Shown piece after piece: positions 8,754-16,712 of a stretch of 64,000 bases of DNA. Positions within the stretch are counted from its first letter, which is position 1. Every line of letters begins with the position of its first letter. The DNA lies in the NCBI GenBank assembly GCA_018823745.1, contig JAHJHR010000017.1, forward strand, positions 248,001 through 312,000. Direction: 5' to 3'. The stretch comes from Alphaproteobacteria bacterium. Lineage in GTDB: Bacteria > Pseudomonadota > Alphaproteobacteria > Oceanibaculales > Oceanibaculaceae. The position numbers and the translations under genes are program-made. Under the pieces are notes generated by a model. It was not told where the DNA came from and ran no database searches. It saw only the letters and a list, made by a program, of their open reading frames with translations.

Positions 8754-9680
8754 ATGTCAGAGCCTGCCCTGCCGCCTCCCGATCCCCGCCGTTTCAACGC
8801 GCGTGCGCAATCCGCTTCTCTGGCGATGATGCCGGCGGTTTTCGTCGTGCTGTGGAGCACCGGTTTCGTTGGCGCGAAGCTGGGCCTGCCCTATGTCGAG
8901 CCGATGACGATGCTGTTCATGCGCTTCGTCATCACCAGCACGCTGCTGCTGCCCATTGTGCTGTTGCTGCGCGCGGCCTGGCCGAAACGGGAAAAGCTGA
9001 AACATATCGCGCTGGTCGGGTTGCTGATCCAGGGCGTCTATCTGGGCGGTGTCTTCCTGTCGATCCATAACGGTCTGCAGGCCGGCGTGGCCGCGCTGAT
9101 CGTCAGCGCCCAGCCGATCCTGACCGCCGCATTGGCCGGCCCGCTGCTGGGCGAGACAGTGACCCGCCGGCAATGGCTCGGCCTGGTGTTCGGCATCGCG
9201 GGCGTCGCCGCCGTCATCGTCGAGAAGATCGGCCCGGACAGCACCGGCGGTGCCTGGGCGTCCTTCTTTGCCGTGGCGGCGCTGATCGGCATCACCATCG
9301 GCACGCTGTACCAGAAGAAGCACTGCCAGGGCGTCGATATCGTCACCGGCAATCTGCTGCAAAGCATCACCGTCACCATTGCCTTCGGACTGGCCGCCTT
9401 CTTCTTCGAGGCGAATGTGGTGATCTGGTCGGGCGAGATGATCTTTGCCCTGCTGTGGATGAGCATTCCGCTGTCGATCGGCGCGACCACCCTGTTCTAT
9501 TTCATGATCAAGCGGGGGGCCGCCTCGCAGGTCGCCAGCCTGTTCTATCTGGTGCCGCCGACCACGGCGGTGATGGCCTGGCTGCTGTTCGGCGAACAAT
9601 TCGGCCTTTACGCCATCATCGGCATGGTGCTGGTCGCCATCGGCATCCTGCTGATCCGCATGAAGCCCGGTGCGCCATGA
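8754..9680 (+). CDS. EamA/DMT-family permease
   Basis: A 308-residue inner-membrane protein with ten helices in two EamA halves (about 25-155 and 165-300). Conserved features are LWSTGFVGAKLGLPY at helix 1, LLGETVTRRQWLGLVFGIAG closing the first half and the LLFGEQFGLYAIIGM helix of the second half. Exports a metabolite such as an amino acid or drug-like compound. Its stop overlaps the start of the next MFS gene by ATGA, so two exporters of different families are translationally coupled. Confidence 0.8.
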   Translation: MSEPALPPPDPRRFNARAQSASLAMMPAVFVVLWSTGFVGAKLGLPYVEPMTMLFMRFVITSTLLLPIVLLLRAAWPKREKLKHIALVGLLIQGVYLGGVFLSIHNGLQAGVAALIVSAQPILTAALAGPLLGETVTRRQWLGLVFGIAGVAAVIVEKIGPDSTGGAWASFFAVAALIGITIGTLYQKKHCQGVDIVTGNLLQSITVTIAFGLAAFFFEANVVIWSGEMIFALLWMSIPLSIGATTLFYFMIKRGAASQVASLFYLVPPTTAVMAWLLFGEQFGLYAIIGMVLVAIGILLIRMKPGAP

Positions 9681-10948
9681 GCGATACCGAAGGCCAGCCG
9701 GCACAATCCAGCCCGGAAGTGCGCAAGCGCGCCTTCAAGCTGCTGTTCCTCAGCCTGCTCTGTCTCGGCATGGGCCAGTCGCTGATGTTCGCAAACCTGC
9801 CGCCCATTGCCCGACAGCTTGGCCTGAGTGAATTCCAGGTCGGCTCGATCTTCATGATCTCGGCGATCTTCTGGGTGTTCTCGGCCCCGTTCCTGGGCCG
9901 GCGTAGCGATATCTGGGGCCGCCGGCCGGTGATTCTCATGGGGCTGGTCGCCTATGCGATATCGACCGCCGCCTTCGGTTTCGTGGTGCAGATGGGGCTG
10001 TGGAACTGGATCGGGTTGTCGACCACCTTCGCGCTGATGATCGTGGCCCGCATCATCTATGGCTCTCTCGGGGCGGGCACCATCGCTGCTGCCCAGGCCT
10101 ATGTCGCCGACCGCACGACGCGGGCGGAGCGGGTGCGGTCCGTCGCCGCGATCAATGCTGCCTTCGGGCTGGGCGTGACTGTCGGGCCGGGCGTCGGTGC
10201 GGCGCTCGTCGTCTTCGGCCTGCTGATGCCGTTCTACGGCGTGGCCGTGATGGCCTGCGCCAGCGCCGTCGCGGTCTATATGATGCTGCCGGAGCAGACC
10301 CGGCCGCGCGAGCGTGTCTCGCCGCCCCGCCTCAGCCCGTTCGACAAGCGGGTCATGCCCTTCCTGATCGCCGGGACGATCATCGGCACGATCCAGGCGC
10401 TGACAATGCAGACCGCCGCCTTCTATTTCATGGATGTGCTGAAGCTGGAGGCCGCCGAGACAGTGCAGTATGTCGGCGTCGGGCTGATGGCCTCGGCCAT
10501 GGCGGCGGTGCTGGCGCAGCTGGTGGTGATTCCCCGGCTCAACCCCTCGGCACAATTCCTGATGCGGGTGTCCTGCGGCATCGGGATTGTCGCCTATATC
10601 ATCTTCCTGCTGGCCGACAGCTATGGGCCGCTGGTCTTCGCGCTGGTGATTTCAGGCCTGGCCTTCGGGCTGGGCCGGCCGGGCATCGCGGCGGCAGGAT
10701 CGCTGGCGGTGCGCCAGGACGAACAGGGCTCGGTTGCCGGGTTGACCGGGGCGACGGGCGCTGCCGGCCACATGCTGGCGCCGATCTTCGCCATGCCGCT
10801 CTACAAGCTAGATCCCAGCCTGCCCTATGTCGCCGGGTTGGTGCTGTTTGTGGTGCTCGGCCTGCTGATTTTCCTCAGCCCGACCATTCGCAAGGGCGGA
10901 CAGGCCGTTCCTGAGGACAGGAACGGCCCGGACGATCACGGTCTCTGA
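9677..10948 (+). CDS. MFS transporter (TCR/Tet-like drug or metabolite exporter)
   Basis: A 423-residue inner-membrane carrier with twelve helices. GRRSDIWGRRPVILMG (loop 2-3) is a clear MFS signature and the AFGLGVTVGPGVGAAL helix resembles antiporter motif C, which favours proton-driven export. The frame extends far upstream through the EamA gene, but that part is only an out-of-frame shadow; the ATG at 9677 overlapping the EamA stop is the natural start. Convergent with the peptidoglycan-binding gene, 3 bases apart. Confidence 0.8.
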   Translation: MSDTEGQPAQSSPEVRKRAFKLLFLSLLCLGMGQSLMFANLPPIARQLGLSEFQVGSIFMISAIFWVFSAPFLGRRSDIWGRRPVILMGLVAYAISTAAFGFVVQMGLWNWIGLSTTFALMIVARIIYGSLGAGTIAAAQAYVADRTTRAERVRSVAAINAAFGLGVTVGPGVGAALVVFGLLMPFYGVAVMACASAVAVYMMLPEQTRPRERVSPPRLSPFDKRVMPFLIAGTIIGTIQALTMQTAAFYFMDVLKLEAAETVQYVGVGLMASAMAAVLAQLVVIPRLNPSAQFLMRVSCGIGIVAYIIFLLADSYGPLVFALVISGLAFGLGRPGIAAAGSLAVRQDEQGSVAGLTGATGAAGHMLAPIFAMPLYKLDPSLPYVAGLVLFVVLGLLIFLSPTIRKGGQAVPEDRNGPDDHGL

Positions 10949-10951
10949 CTT

Positions 10952-11593
10952 TTACGTCCTGGTGCCGGTCCTGCTGACCGGCCGGCGGTCGCGCAGATCC
11001 TCCAGCAAAGGCTGGCTGACATTGCCGTTCACGCTCTTGTTGTAATCATACTGATAGCGCTCGATGGCCTGACGTGTTGCCGGGCCATAGACCCCATCGA
11101 TGCCACCGGCGTAATAGCCGAGACGGCGCAGCTCGCGCTGCACATCCGTCGTCAGCTTGTCCGTGGTTGCCACCTTGGGTACCGTGCCGCCACCTGAGGT
11201 GCTGGCAGTAACCGCCGGGGTCGAGAACTTCAGATGATCCAGCAATTCCTTGGTCGGCACGCCGTTCACCGGCAGGCCGGCCTTGCGCTGATAGGTCTGG
11301 ATCGCGCTGCGGGTGCGCGATCCCATGACGCCATCGACCGAGCCGGCGGAGAAGCCTTTCTCGTTCAGCTCCTCCTGAATGCCACGCAGCAAAGCGGTGC
11401 GCATTTCCGGCGGCAATTCGCTGGCGGCCTGCGCCAGGATGAAGGTGCTGGGCGTCGGGGTCGATGCCGGCACCGCCGGCATCGCCAGGGCAGGCCCGGC
11501 AAAGGCCCACAGGGCGGTAGCCCCGATGGCCCCGGCAGCGAGCCAGCCAAGGCCCGGCCGCTGCCGCTGTATTGCCGTTGAACGTCGCATCAT
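10952..11593 (-). CDS. Secreted protein with two peptidoglycan-binding domains
   Basis: A 213-residue envelope protein. After a basic N-terminus a hydrophobic segment (about 17-37, ending in PALA-MPAVP) is a signal peptide or membrane anchor. Two PG_binding_1 three-helix repeats follow, at about 63-122 (ELNEKGFSAGSVDGVMGSRT) and 145-203 (ELRRLGYYAGGIDGVYGPAT), each with the D-G-x-x-G core. It has no catalytic domain, so it probably tethers to cell wall or serves as an adaptor. Downstream on the same strand as a glycine-zipper lipoprotein gene, 12 bases apart, suggesting an envelope operon. Confidence 0.8.
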   Translation of the reverse strand: MMRRSTAIQRQRPGLGWLAAGAIGATALWAFAGPALAMPAVPASTPTPSTFILAQAASELPPEMRTALLRGIQEELNEKGFSAGSVDGVMGSRTRSAIQTYQRKAGLPVNGVPTKELLDHLKFSTPAVTASTSGGGTVPKVATTDKLTTDVQRELRRLGYYAGGIDGVYGPATRQAIERYQYDYNKSVNGNVSQPLLEDLRDRRPVSRTGTRT

Positions 11594-11605
11594 GGCAAAG
11601 GCTCC

Positions 11606-12079
11606 TTAGCTCGTCGTCCGCCAGGTGCCATCCGGCTGGCGACAGGCAATGCCGGTGGTCTCTTCATACTTGCCGCCGACATAGATGGTGGTCTGGTATT
11701 CGCGGCAATACTGGCCGGAGGCCGAGGTGCCATCGCGGGTCGGTGTGACCGTGCCGCGATTGCCGTTCTCCGGGTTGTTCCAGGAGATCGTCTGTCCGAC
11801 CGGCGCGCTGTTCGCCTGGTTGAACGCACTCTGTGCCTTCAGCTTGTCAGCATCGTCCAGGCCACTGCCAACCTCGGAGCCGAGATAGGCGCCGAGCAGC
11901 GCGCCTGCCGCCGTCGCCGCGAGCCGACCGGTGCCGCTGCCGAACTGCGCGCCGGCAACCGCGCCGCCGACGCCGCCGAGAACGCCGCCGACGCCCTGCT
12001 TCGTGCCGATGCCGCTGTTTTCGCAGGCAGTCATGGCCAATGGCAGGGCCAGGGCGATGGCAAGAATCTTGGTCCGCAT
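11606..12079 (-). CDS. Glycine-zipper 2TM lipoprotein, 17 kDa surface antigen type
   Basis: A 157-residue lipoprotein. The signal sequence ends in a lipobox-like MTAC (Cys near residue 18). Next comes a glycine-zipper stretch (about 28-75, GVGGVLGGVGGAVAGAQFG and repeats of G-x-x-x-G) and a C-terminal beta domain with CREYQTTIYVGGKYEE and ACRQPDGTW, typical of the Rickettsia 17 kDa antigen / OmpA-like surface family. The frame runs on far upstream opposite the amidase; the ATG at 12077-12079 (complement) with a GGGAGAG ribosome site is the real start. Likely an outer-membrane-associated stress or envelope-stability factor. Confidence 0.8.
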   Translation of the reverse strand: MRTKILAIALALPLAMTACENSGIGTKQGVGGVLGGVGGAVAGAQFGSGTGRLAATAAGALLGAYLGSEVGSGLDDADKLKAQSAFNQANSAPVGQTISWNNPENGNRGTVTPTRDGTSASGQYCREYQTTIYVGGKYEETTGIACRQPDGTWRTTS

Positions 12080-12265
12080 AATGCTCTCCCTAATGCATGT
12101 TGTTCCGAAAAGGGAACGAACGGTCCCGAACAAGGTTCCGTATCCCTTGAACGACGCAGGGCGGCTATTCCGTCGCAAAAAAAGAATGTCCCTTGGCCGG
12201 GCCGGTACGACGCGGCAGGATGGTTCGATATTCCCTTTTTGAAGCATGCAGATAGAGGCATTCCC

Positions 12266-13663
12266 ATGAGCGGTCAGCAATCCTTCCCCTTGCCCTCCGA
12301 TCCGTTGGCCGATGGCATCGCCGCCTATGGCCACCAGTTGCGTGCGGGCAAGATCACCGCTGAGGCCGCGACCCGCGCCTATCTGGACCGCATCAAGGCG
12401 CTGAACCCGAAGCTGGGTGCCTTCCAACTGGTCATGGGGCCGCAGGCACTGGCCTCGGCGCGGGCCATCGACAAGCTGCTGGCCGCCGGCACCGATCTCG
12501 GCCCGCTGATGGGTGTGCCCGTGGCGGTGAAGGACCTGTTCGCCATCGACGGCACCCCGGCGACCGCCGGCACCAAGCTGGACGTCACCGATCTGATCGG
12601 CACGGAAGGCAGCTTCGTGAAGCTGCTGCGCAAGGCCGGCTGCATCATCCTGGGCAAGACCAAGACCGTGGAATTCGCGCTGGGGGCCACTGGCGTCAGC
12701 ACGCCGCGCGGCACGCCGTGGAATCCGTGGGACGCCAAGGTGGCGCGCCTGCCCGGCGGCTCCTCCAGCGGCTCGGCCGTGGCGACGGCGGCCGGGCTGT
12801 GTGGCTTCGCCATTGGCTCCGATACCGGCGGTTCGGTGCGCGTCCCGGCCGCGCTGTGCGGCATCTTCGGGCTGAAGACCACGGTCGGCCTCTGGGCCAC
12901 GGACGGCGTCTTCCCGCTGTCGCCGACTTTCGACACCATCGGCCCGCTGACAAAGTCGGCTGAGGACGCGGCCCAAATCTTCGCCGGCCTGACCGAACGG
13001 CCGGTGGTGAAGCCGGCCCCGCTGGACGGGCTGCGTCTCGGCCGGCCGGTCGGCTATTTCTTCGACAATCTCGACAAGGAGGTGGCAAAGGCCACCGACA
13101 AGGCACTGGCCGCGCTGACCAAGGCCGGGGCAAGCATCGTCGATATCGAGGTGCCGGAAGCAGCCGAGCGCTCGGCGATCTTCCCGATCATCCTGCCGGT
13201 CGAGCTGGTGGCCGGGCTGGGCCGCAAGCGCTTCAAGGAAGGCCGCCGCAAGATGGACAAGGTGGTCGGCGCCCGCGCCGCGCAGGGTCTGGATGTCGGT
13301 GCGCCGGAATATCTGCATGCGCTGTACCGCACCCGCGACCTGGAGAAGATCGCCGCCGACAAGATGGAAGGGCTGGATGGCTGGATCATGCCGACCTCGC
13401 CGATCCTGCCGGCCCCGGTCGAGGCGCTTTCCGATCCCGATACAGGCGGCCAGTATGCCCGGCTGGTGACCCAGAATACTCAGCCCGGCAATCTGTTCCG
13501 CCAGTCCGGCACCTCGACGCCGATCCAGGCCGCCGGCGGCCTGCCCATCGGCCTGCAACTCCTCTGCCCCGCCTTCGCCGAGGAAAAGGCGCTGTCCATG
13601 GCGCTTGCCATGGAAAAGCTGTTCGGCAAGCCGGCCGCACCGGACCTGACCGGGTTTATGTAA
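12266..13663 (+). CDS. Amidase signature-family hydrolase
   Basis: A 465-residue cytosolic amidase (GatA / AtzF / allophanate hydrolase family). The Ser-cisSer-Lys triad is visible: Lys in GVPVAVKDLFAIDG, the cis-Ser in GGSSSGSAVATAAG and the nucleophile Ser in GSDTGGSVRVPAALCG. It splits carboxamides to acid and ammonia. A TTG start nine codons upstream is in frame, but the ATG at 12266 has a GAGG ribosome site and is preferred. No gat genes are near, and length is short of GatA, so a catabolic amidase is more likely than the tRNA enzyme. A hairpin repeat follows its stop. Confidence 0.82.
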   Translation: MSGQQSFPLPSDPLADGIAAYGHQLRAGKITAEAATRAYLDRIKALNPKLGAFQLVMGPQALASARAIDKLLAAGTDLGPLMGVPVAVKDLFAIDGTPATAGTKLDVTDLIGTEGSFVKLLRKAGCIILGKTKTVEFALGATGVSTPRGTPWNPWDAKVARLPGGSSSGSAVATAAGLCGFAIGSDTGGSVRVPAALCGIFGLKTTVGLWATDGVFPLSPTFDTIGPLTKSAEDAAQIFAGLTERPVVKPAPLDGLRLGRPVGYFFDNLDKEVAKATDKALAALTKAGASIVDIEVPEAAERSAIFPIILPVELVAGLGRKRFKEGRRKMDKVVGARAAQGLDVGAPEYLHALYRTRDLEKIAADKMEGLDGWIMPTSPILPAPVEALSDPDTGGQYARLVTQNTQPGNLFRQSGTSTPIQAAGGLPIGLQLLCPAFAEEKALSMALAMEKLFGKPAAPDLTGFM

Positions 13664-13696
13664 GAGGGCTGTGTCCGGCCTCGCCCCCTTCTCCCT

Positions 13697-13782
13697 CGTC
13701 ACCCCCGGGCTTGACCCGGGGGTCCATCCGTCCGTGCGGCTCGCTCGGTCAATGGATGGTCGGATCAAGTCCGACCATGACG
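13697..13782. repeat. Pair of inverted hairpin repeat units (CTTGA-loop family)
   Basis: Two 30-base units lie in opposite orientation, 13697-13726 and 13753-13782, separated by 26 bases. Each unit has the same ends (CGTCA and TCCA) and the same centre (CTTGA flanked by pairing bases), and each is itself a hairpin: CCCCCGGG / CCCGGGGG in one and TGGTCGGA / TCCGACCA in the other. The ten differing positions all sit in the stems and keep pairing. This is the pattern of dispersed alphaproteobacterial palindromic repeats. It also lies between convergent genes and could act as a bidirectional terminator. Confidence 0.8.
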
Positions 13783-13802
13783 AAGGAGGAAGCGGCGGTC
13801 GT

Positions 13803-14474
13803 CTAAAGCTCCGCCTTGCCCAGCACCCACATCAGGCTGTAGACGCCGCTATCGATGGCCTTGAGTCCCGGCAATGCTGCGGATGACACTGCCTTGGCGG
13901 CGGCGGTGGCGACATCCGCCGCAGTCGTATCGACCAGCACGATCCAGTCCTTTGCTTCCGGCGCGTCTTTCGGCGCGTCCTTGTGCTCGGCCAGCGGCTT
14001 GGAGAGTTCCGGGTCGCTTTCCATGATGTGGGCGGCCAAGGTGCCATCCTGCGTCACCAGATCGGCCAGCACCGCCTTCAGCGCCTCACGGGCGGCGGCG
14101 GCATCACTGTTGGACGGGCGCAGGCGGATGACGGCGGCGGCCCCGCCAAGACCCGCCCCCATGCCGGCGGTGGTGCGGGCGACCTGGCGCTTCACATTGG
14201 TGAAGCCGGCCATCACCGCTTTCGACCAGGGCGTCTGGTTCGCCAGCATCTGCTTGTAGGCCGGGCTGGACAGCACCGAGAAGGTCTCGGTCTCGTAGAA
14301 GGAGATGTATTTCGGGCTGGCCGCCACGGCGATATAGCGCCGGGCCGAAAGAAACCCCGGAATGCCGACGCGCTCGGCGACATGCTCGCGGTCGTACCAG
14401 CGGTTGAACTCCTCCTCCTGGGCGGCGGGAATATCGGTGGCGACGATCAGCATGCCGGTGCCCTGCAAAGCCAT
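13803..14474 (-). CDS. Tandem dimeric alpha-beta barrel protein (EthD/DUF4286-like)
   Basis: A 223-residue cytosolic protein. Residues 1-100 look like a ferredoxin-like dimeric alpha-beta barrel: GMLIVATDIPAAQEEEFNRW, then YDREHVAERVGIPGFLSARR and FYETETFSVLSSPAY. The second half (about 120-215) repeats the fold more loosely (AAVIRLRP, LVDTTAADVA). Such proteins are often small monooxygenases, dehydratases or decarboxylases. The frame extends far upstream but the ATG at 14472-14474 (complement) fits the family start. Divergent from hyuA with a 118-base shared promoter region, so co-regulation with the hydantoinase genes is plausible. Confidence 0.65.
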   Translation of the reverse strand: MALQGTGMLIVATDIPAAQEEEFNRWYDREHVAERVGIPGFLSARRYIAVAASPKYISFYETETFSVLSSPAYKQMLANQTPWSKAVMAGFTNVKRQVARTTAGMGAGLGGAAAVIRLRPSNSDAAAAREALKAVLADLVTQDGTLAAHIMESDPELSKPLAEHKDAPKDAPEAKDWIVLVDTTAADVATAAAKAVSSAALPGLKAIDSGVYSLMWVLGKAEL

Positions 14475-14507
14475 CTCAGTCTCTTTCTTTCGCTGCGTTG
14501 CGGATGA

Positions 14508-14531
14508 AGTTGTCATCAATGTTGCACAACT
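14508..14531. promoter_or_regulatory. Inverted repeat between the barrel-protein gene and hyuA
   Basis: AGTTGT, 12 bases, ACAACT form a perfect 6-base inverted repeat centred in the only space between the divergent genes. Its place makes it a candidate operator for both. There is no adjacent dedicated regulator gene, and I see no copy of it elsewhere in the window. Confidence 0.35.
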
Positions 14532-14592
14532 CCGGGGGCGATTGTAGCGTGCCGTTCCTCCCTTTTTCGGCCCGCCTGAACCGGAGCATCTC

Positions 14593-16698
14593 ATGACCGC
14601 CTCTCCTTCCTCCGCCGCTGCCGGCGCGCGCCTTGCCGTCGATATCGGCGGCACCTTTACAGACGTGGCGCTGGAAGTGGGCGACCGGCTGGTGACGACC
14701 AAGGTGCTGACCACGACCGCCGCCCCCGAGGAAGCCGTGCTGACCGGCATCGCCAAGGTGATCGAGCAGGCCGGCATCAGCCCGTCCGATGTGTCGATCA
14801 TCATCCATGGCACGACGCTGGCGACCAATGCGCTGATCGAGCGCAAGGGCGCGAAAACCGCGCTGATCGTGACCGAGGGCTTCCGCGACTCCGTCGAGAT
14901 GGCCTATGAGAACCGGTTCGAGCAATACGACATCAATATCGACCGGCCGAAGCCGCTGGTGCCGCGCCATCTGCGCCTGCCGGTGCGCGAGCGGCTTAAT
15001 GTGAAGGGCGAGGCGCTGATCGCGCTGGACGAACAGTCTGTCCATGACCTGATCCCGGTGCTGAAGCAGTACGGCATCGAGAGCGTCGCCATCGGCTTCA
15101 TCCATGCCTATGCCAACCCGGCGCATGAGCAGCGCACGGCGGAAATCCTGCGCGCCGCCCTGCCCGATCTGTCCTACTCGCTGTCCTCCGAGGTCTGCCC
15201 GGAAGTCCGCGAATATGAGCGGCAATCGACGACCTGCGCCAATGCCTATGTGCAGCCGCTGATGGCCAGCTACCTCGCCCGGCTGAAGACGCAGCTGCAC
15301 GATCTGGGCTATGGTTGCCCGTTCTTCATGATCACCTCCGGCGGCGGGCTGACGGCGCTGGACACGGCGATGAAATTCCCGATCCGGCTGGTCGAATCCG
15401 GCCCGGCGGGCGGCGCCATCCTGGCCAGCCGCATCGCCGCCGAATGCGGGCTGGAGGAGGTCGTCTCCTACGATATGGGCGGCACCACGGCGAAGCTGTG
15501 CCTGATCGACAAGGCGCAGCCGCTGGCCTCGCGCACTTTCGAGGTGGACCGCGTCTATCGCTTCATGAAGGGCAGCGGCCTGCCGATCCGCATTCCGGTC
15601 ATCGAGATGGTCGAGATCGGCGCCGGTGGCGGCTCCATCGCCCATATCGACACCATGAAGCGCATCACTGTCGGCCCGGAATCCGCCGGCTCCATCCCCG
15701 GCCCGGCCTGCTATGACCGCGGCGGCACGCGGCCGACCGTCACCGACGCCGATGTGGTGATGGGGCGCATCGACCCGTCCGTCTTCGCCGGTGGCTCGGT
15801 GCATCTGGCGCCGGAGAAATCGCAGGCTGCGATGCAGGCAGAGATCGGCAGCAAGCTGAACCTGTCCGACGCGCTGGCCGCCTTCGGCATCGCCGAGGTG
15901 GTGGACGAGAACATGGCGAATGCGGCGCGCGTCCATGCCATCGAATGGGGCAAGGACATCGCCCGGCGCGCGATGATCGCCTTTGGCGGTGCCGCCCCGC
16001 TGCATGCAGCACGGCTGGCCGAGAAGCTGGAAATCGACACCATCATCATCCCGACCGGGGCCGGCGTTGGTTCGGCGCTGGGCTTCCTGAAGGCGCCAGT
16101 CGCCTATGAGGTGGTGCGCAGCCGGCACATGAAGCTGTCGCAGTTCGATGCGGCCATCGCCAACACGACGCTGAAAGAGATGCAGGAAGAGGCGCTGGCC
16201 ATCGTGCGCGAGGGCGCGCCGACCGCCGATCTGGTGGAAATCCGCCAGGCTTATATGCGCTATGTCGGCCAGGGCCACGAGATCGCCGTCGATGTGCCGG
16301 TGCGTGCGTTGACCCAGGACGATGCCCGGCACATGGCCAGCGTCTTCGCCGAGGCCTATTCGACGCTGTATGGCCGCACCATCCCCAATCTCGACATCGA
16401 AATCCTGAGCTGGACGCTGACCACCAGCACGAAAGTGGAAAAGCCGGCCCCCGTGCCGATGCCGAAGGCCACCCTGCCCGCCCCGGAACCGAAGAGCCGC
16501 AAGCAGATTTTCGATCCCGTGAAGACCGACCATGTCGAGGCCGGTATCTACTGGCGGCCCGATCTGAAGCCCGGCATGAAGATCCCCGGCCCGGCGCTGA
16601 TCGCCGAGGAGCAGACCACAACAGTCGTCTCCTCCAGCTTCGATGCGCTGATCAACGAGCTGGACTATATTGTTCTCGTCCGCAAGCCGGCAGCCTGA
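14593..16698 (+). CDS. hyuA: Hydantoinase/oxoprolinase A subunit (HyuA)
   Basis: A 701-residue ATP-dependent amidohydrolase subunit of the N-methylhydantoinase A / 5-oxoprolinase family. The actin-like ATPase motifs are VDIGGTFTDVAL (residues 16-27), HGTTLATNALIERKGAKTA, ESGPAGGAI and SYDMGGTTAKLC. Full length for the family. It opens cyclic imides or lactams such as hydantoins, oxoproline or carbapenam-like rings using ATP, together with HyuB, which follows 14 bases downstream. Ribosome site GGAG. Whether its substrate is linked to the nearby racemase/ATC-hydrolase cluster is open. Confidence 0.88.
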   Translation: MTASPSSAAAGARLAVDIGGTFTDVALEVGDRLVTTKVLTTTAAPEEAVLTGIAKVIEQAGISPSDVSIIIHGTTLATNALIERKGAKTALIVTEGFRDSVEMAYENRFEQYDINIDRPKPLVPRHLRLPVRERLNVKGEALIALDEQSVHDLIPVLKQYGIESVAIGFIHAYANPAHEQRTAEILRAALPDLSYSLSSEVCPEVREYERQSTTCANAYVQPLMASYLARLKTQLHDLGYGCPFFMITSGGGLTALDTAMKFPIRLVESGPAGGAILASRIAAECGLEEVVSYDMGGTTAKLCLIDKAQPLASRTFEVDRVYRFMKGSGLPIRIPVIEMVEIGAGGGSIAHIDTMKRITVGPESAGSIPGPACYDRGGTRPTVTDADVVMGRIDPSVFAGGSVHLAPEKSQAAMQAEIGSKLNLSDALAAFGIAEVVDENMANAARVHAIEWGKDIARRAMIAFGGAAPLHAARLAEKLEIDTIIIPTGAGVGSALGFLKAPVAYEVVRSRHMKLSQFDAAIANTTLKEMQEEALAIVREGAPTADLVEIRQAYMRYVGQGHEIAVDVPVRALTQDDARHMASVFAEAYSTLYGRTIPNLDIEILSWTLTTSTKVEKPAPVPMPKATLPAPEPKSRKQIFDPVKTDHVEAGIYWRPDLKPGMKIPGPALIAEEQTTTVVSSSFDALINELDYIVLVRKPAA

Positions 16699-16712
16699 GG
16701 AAGGACGCCCCC

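Noticed and set aside
14476..16533. 685-codon minus-strand frame opposite hyuA
   Set aside because: Shadow of a well-supported hydantoinase gene; composition is His/Arg/Gly biased and no start signal is seen.
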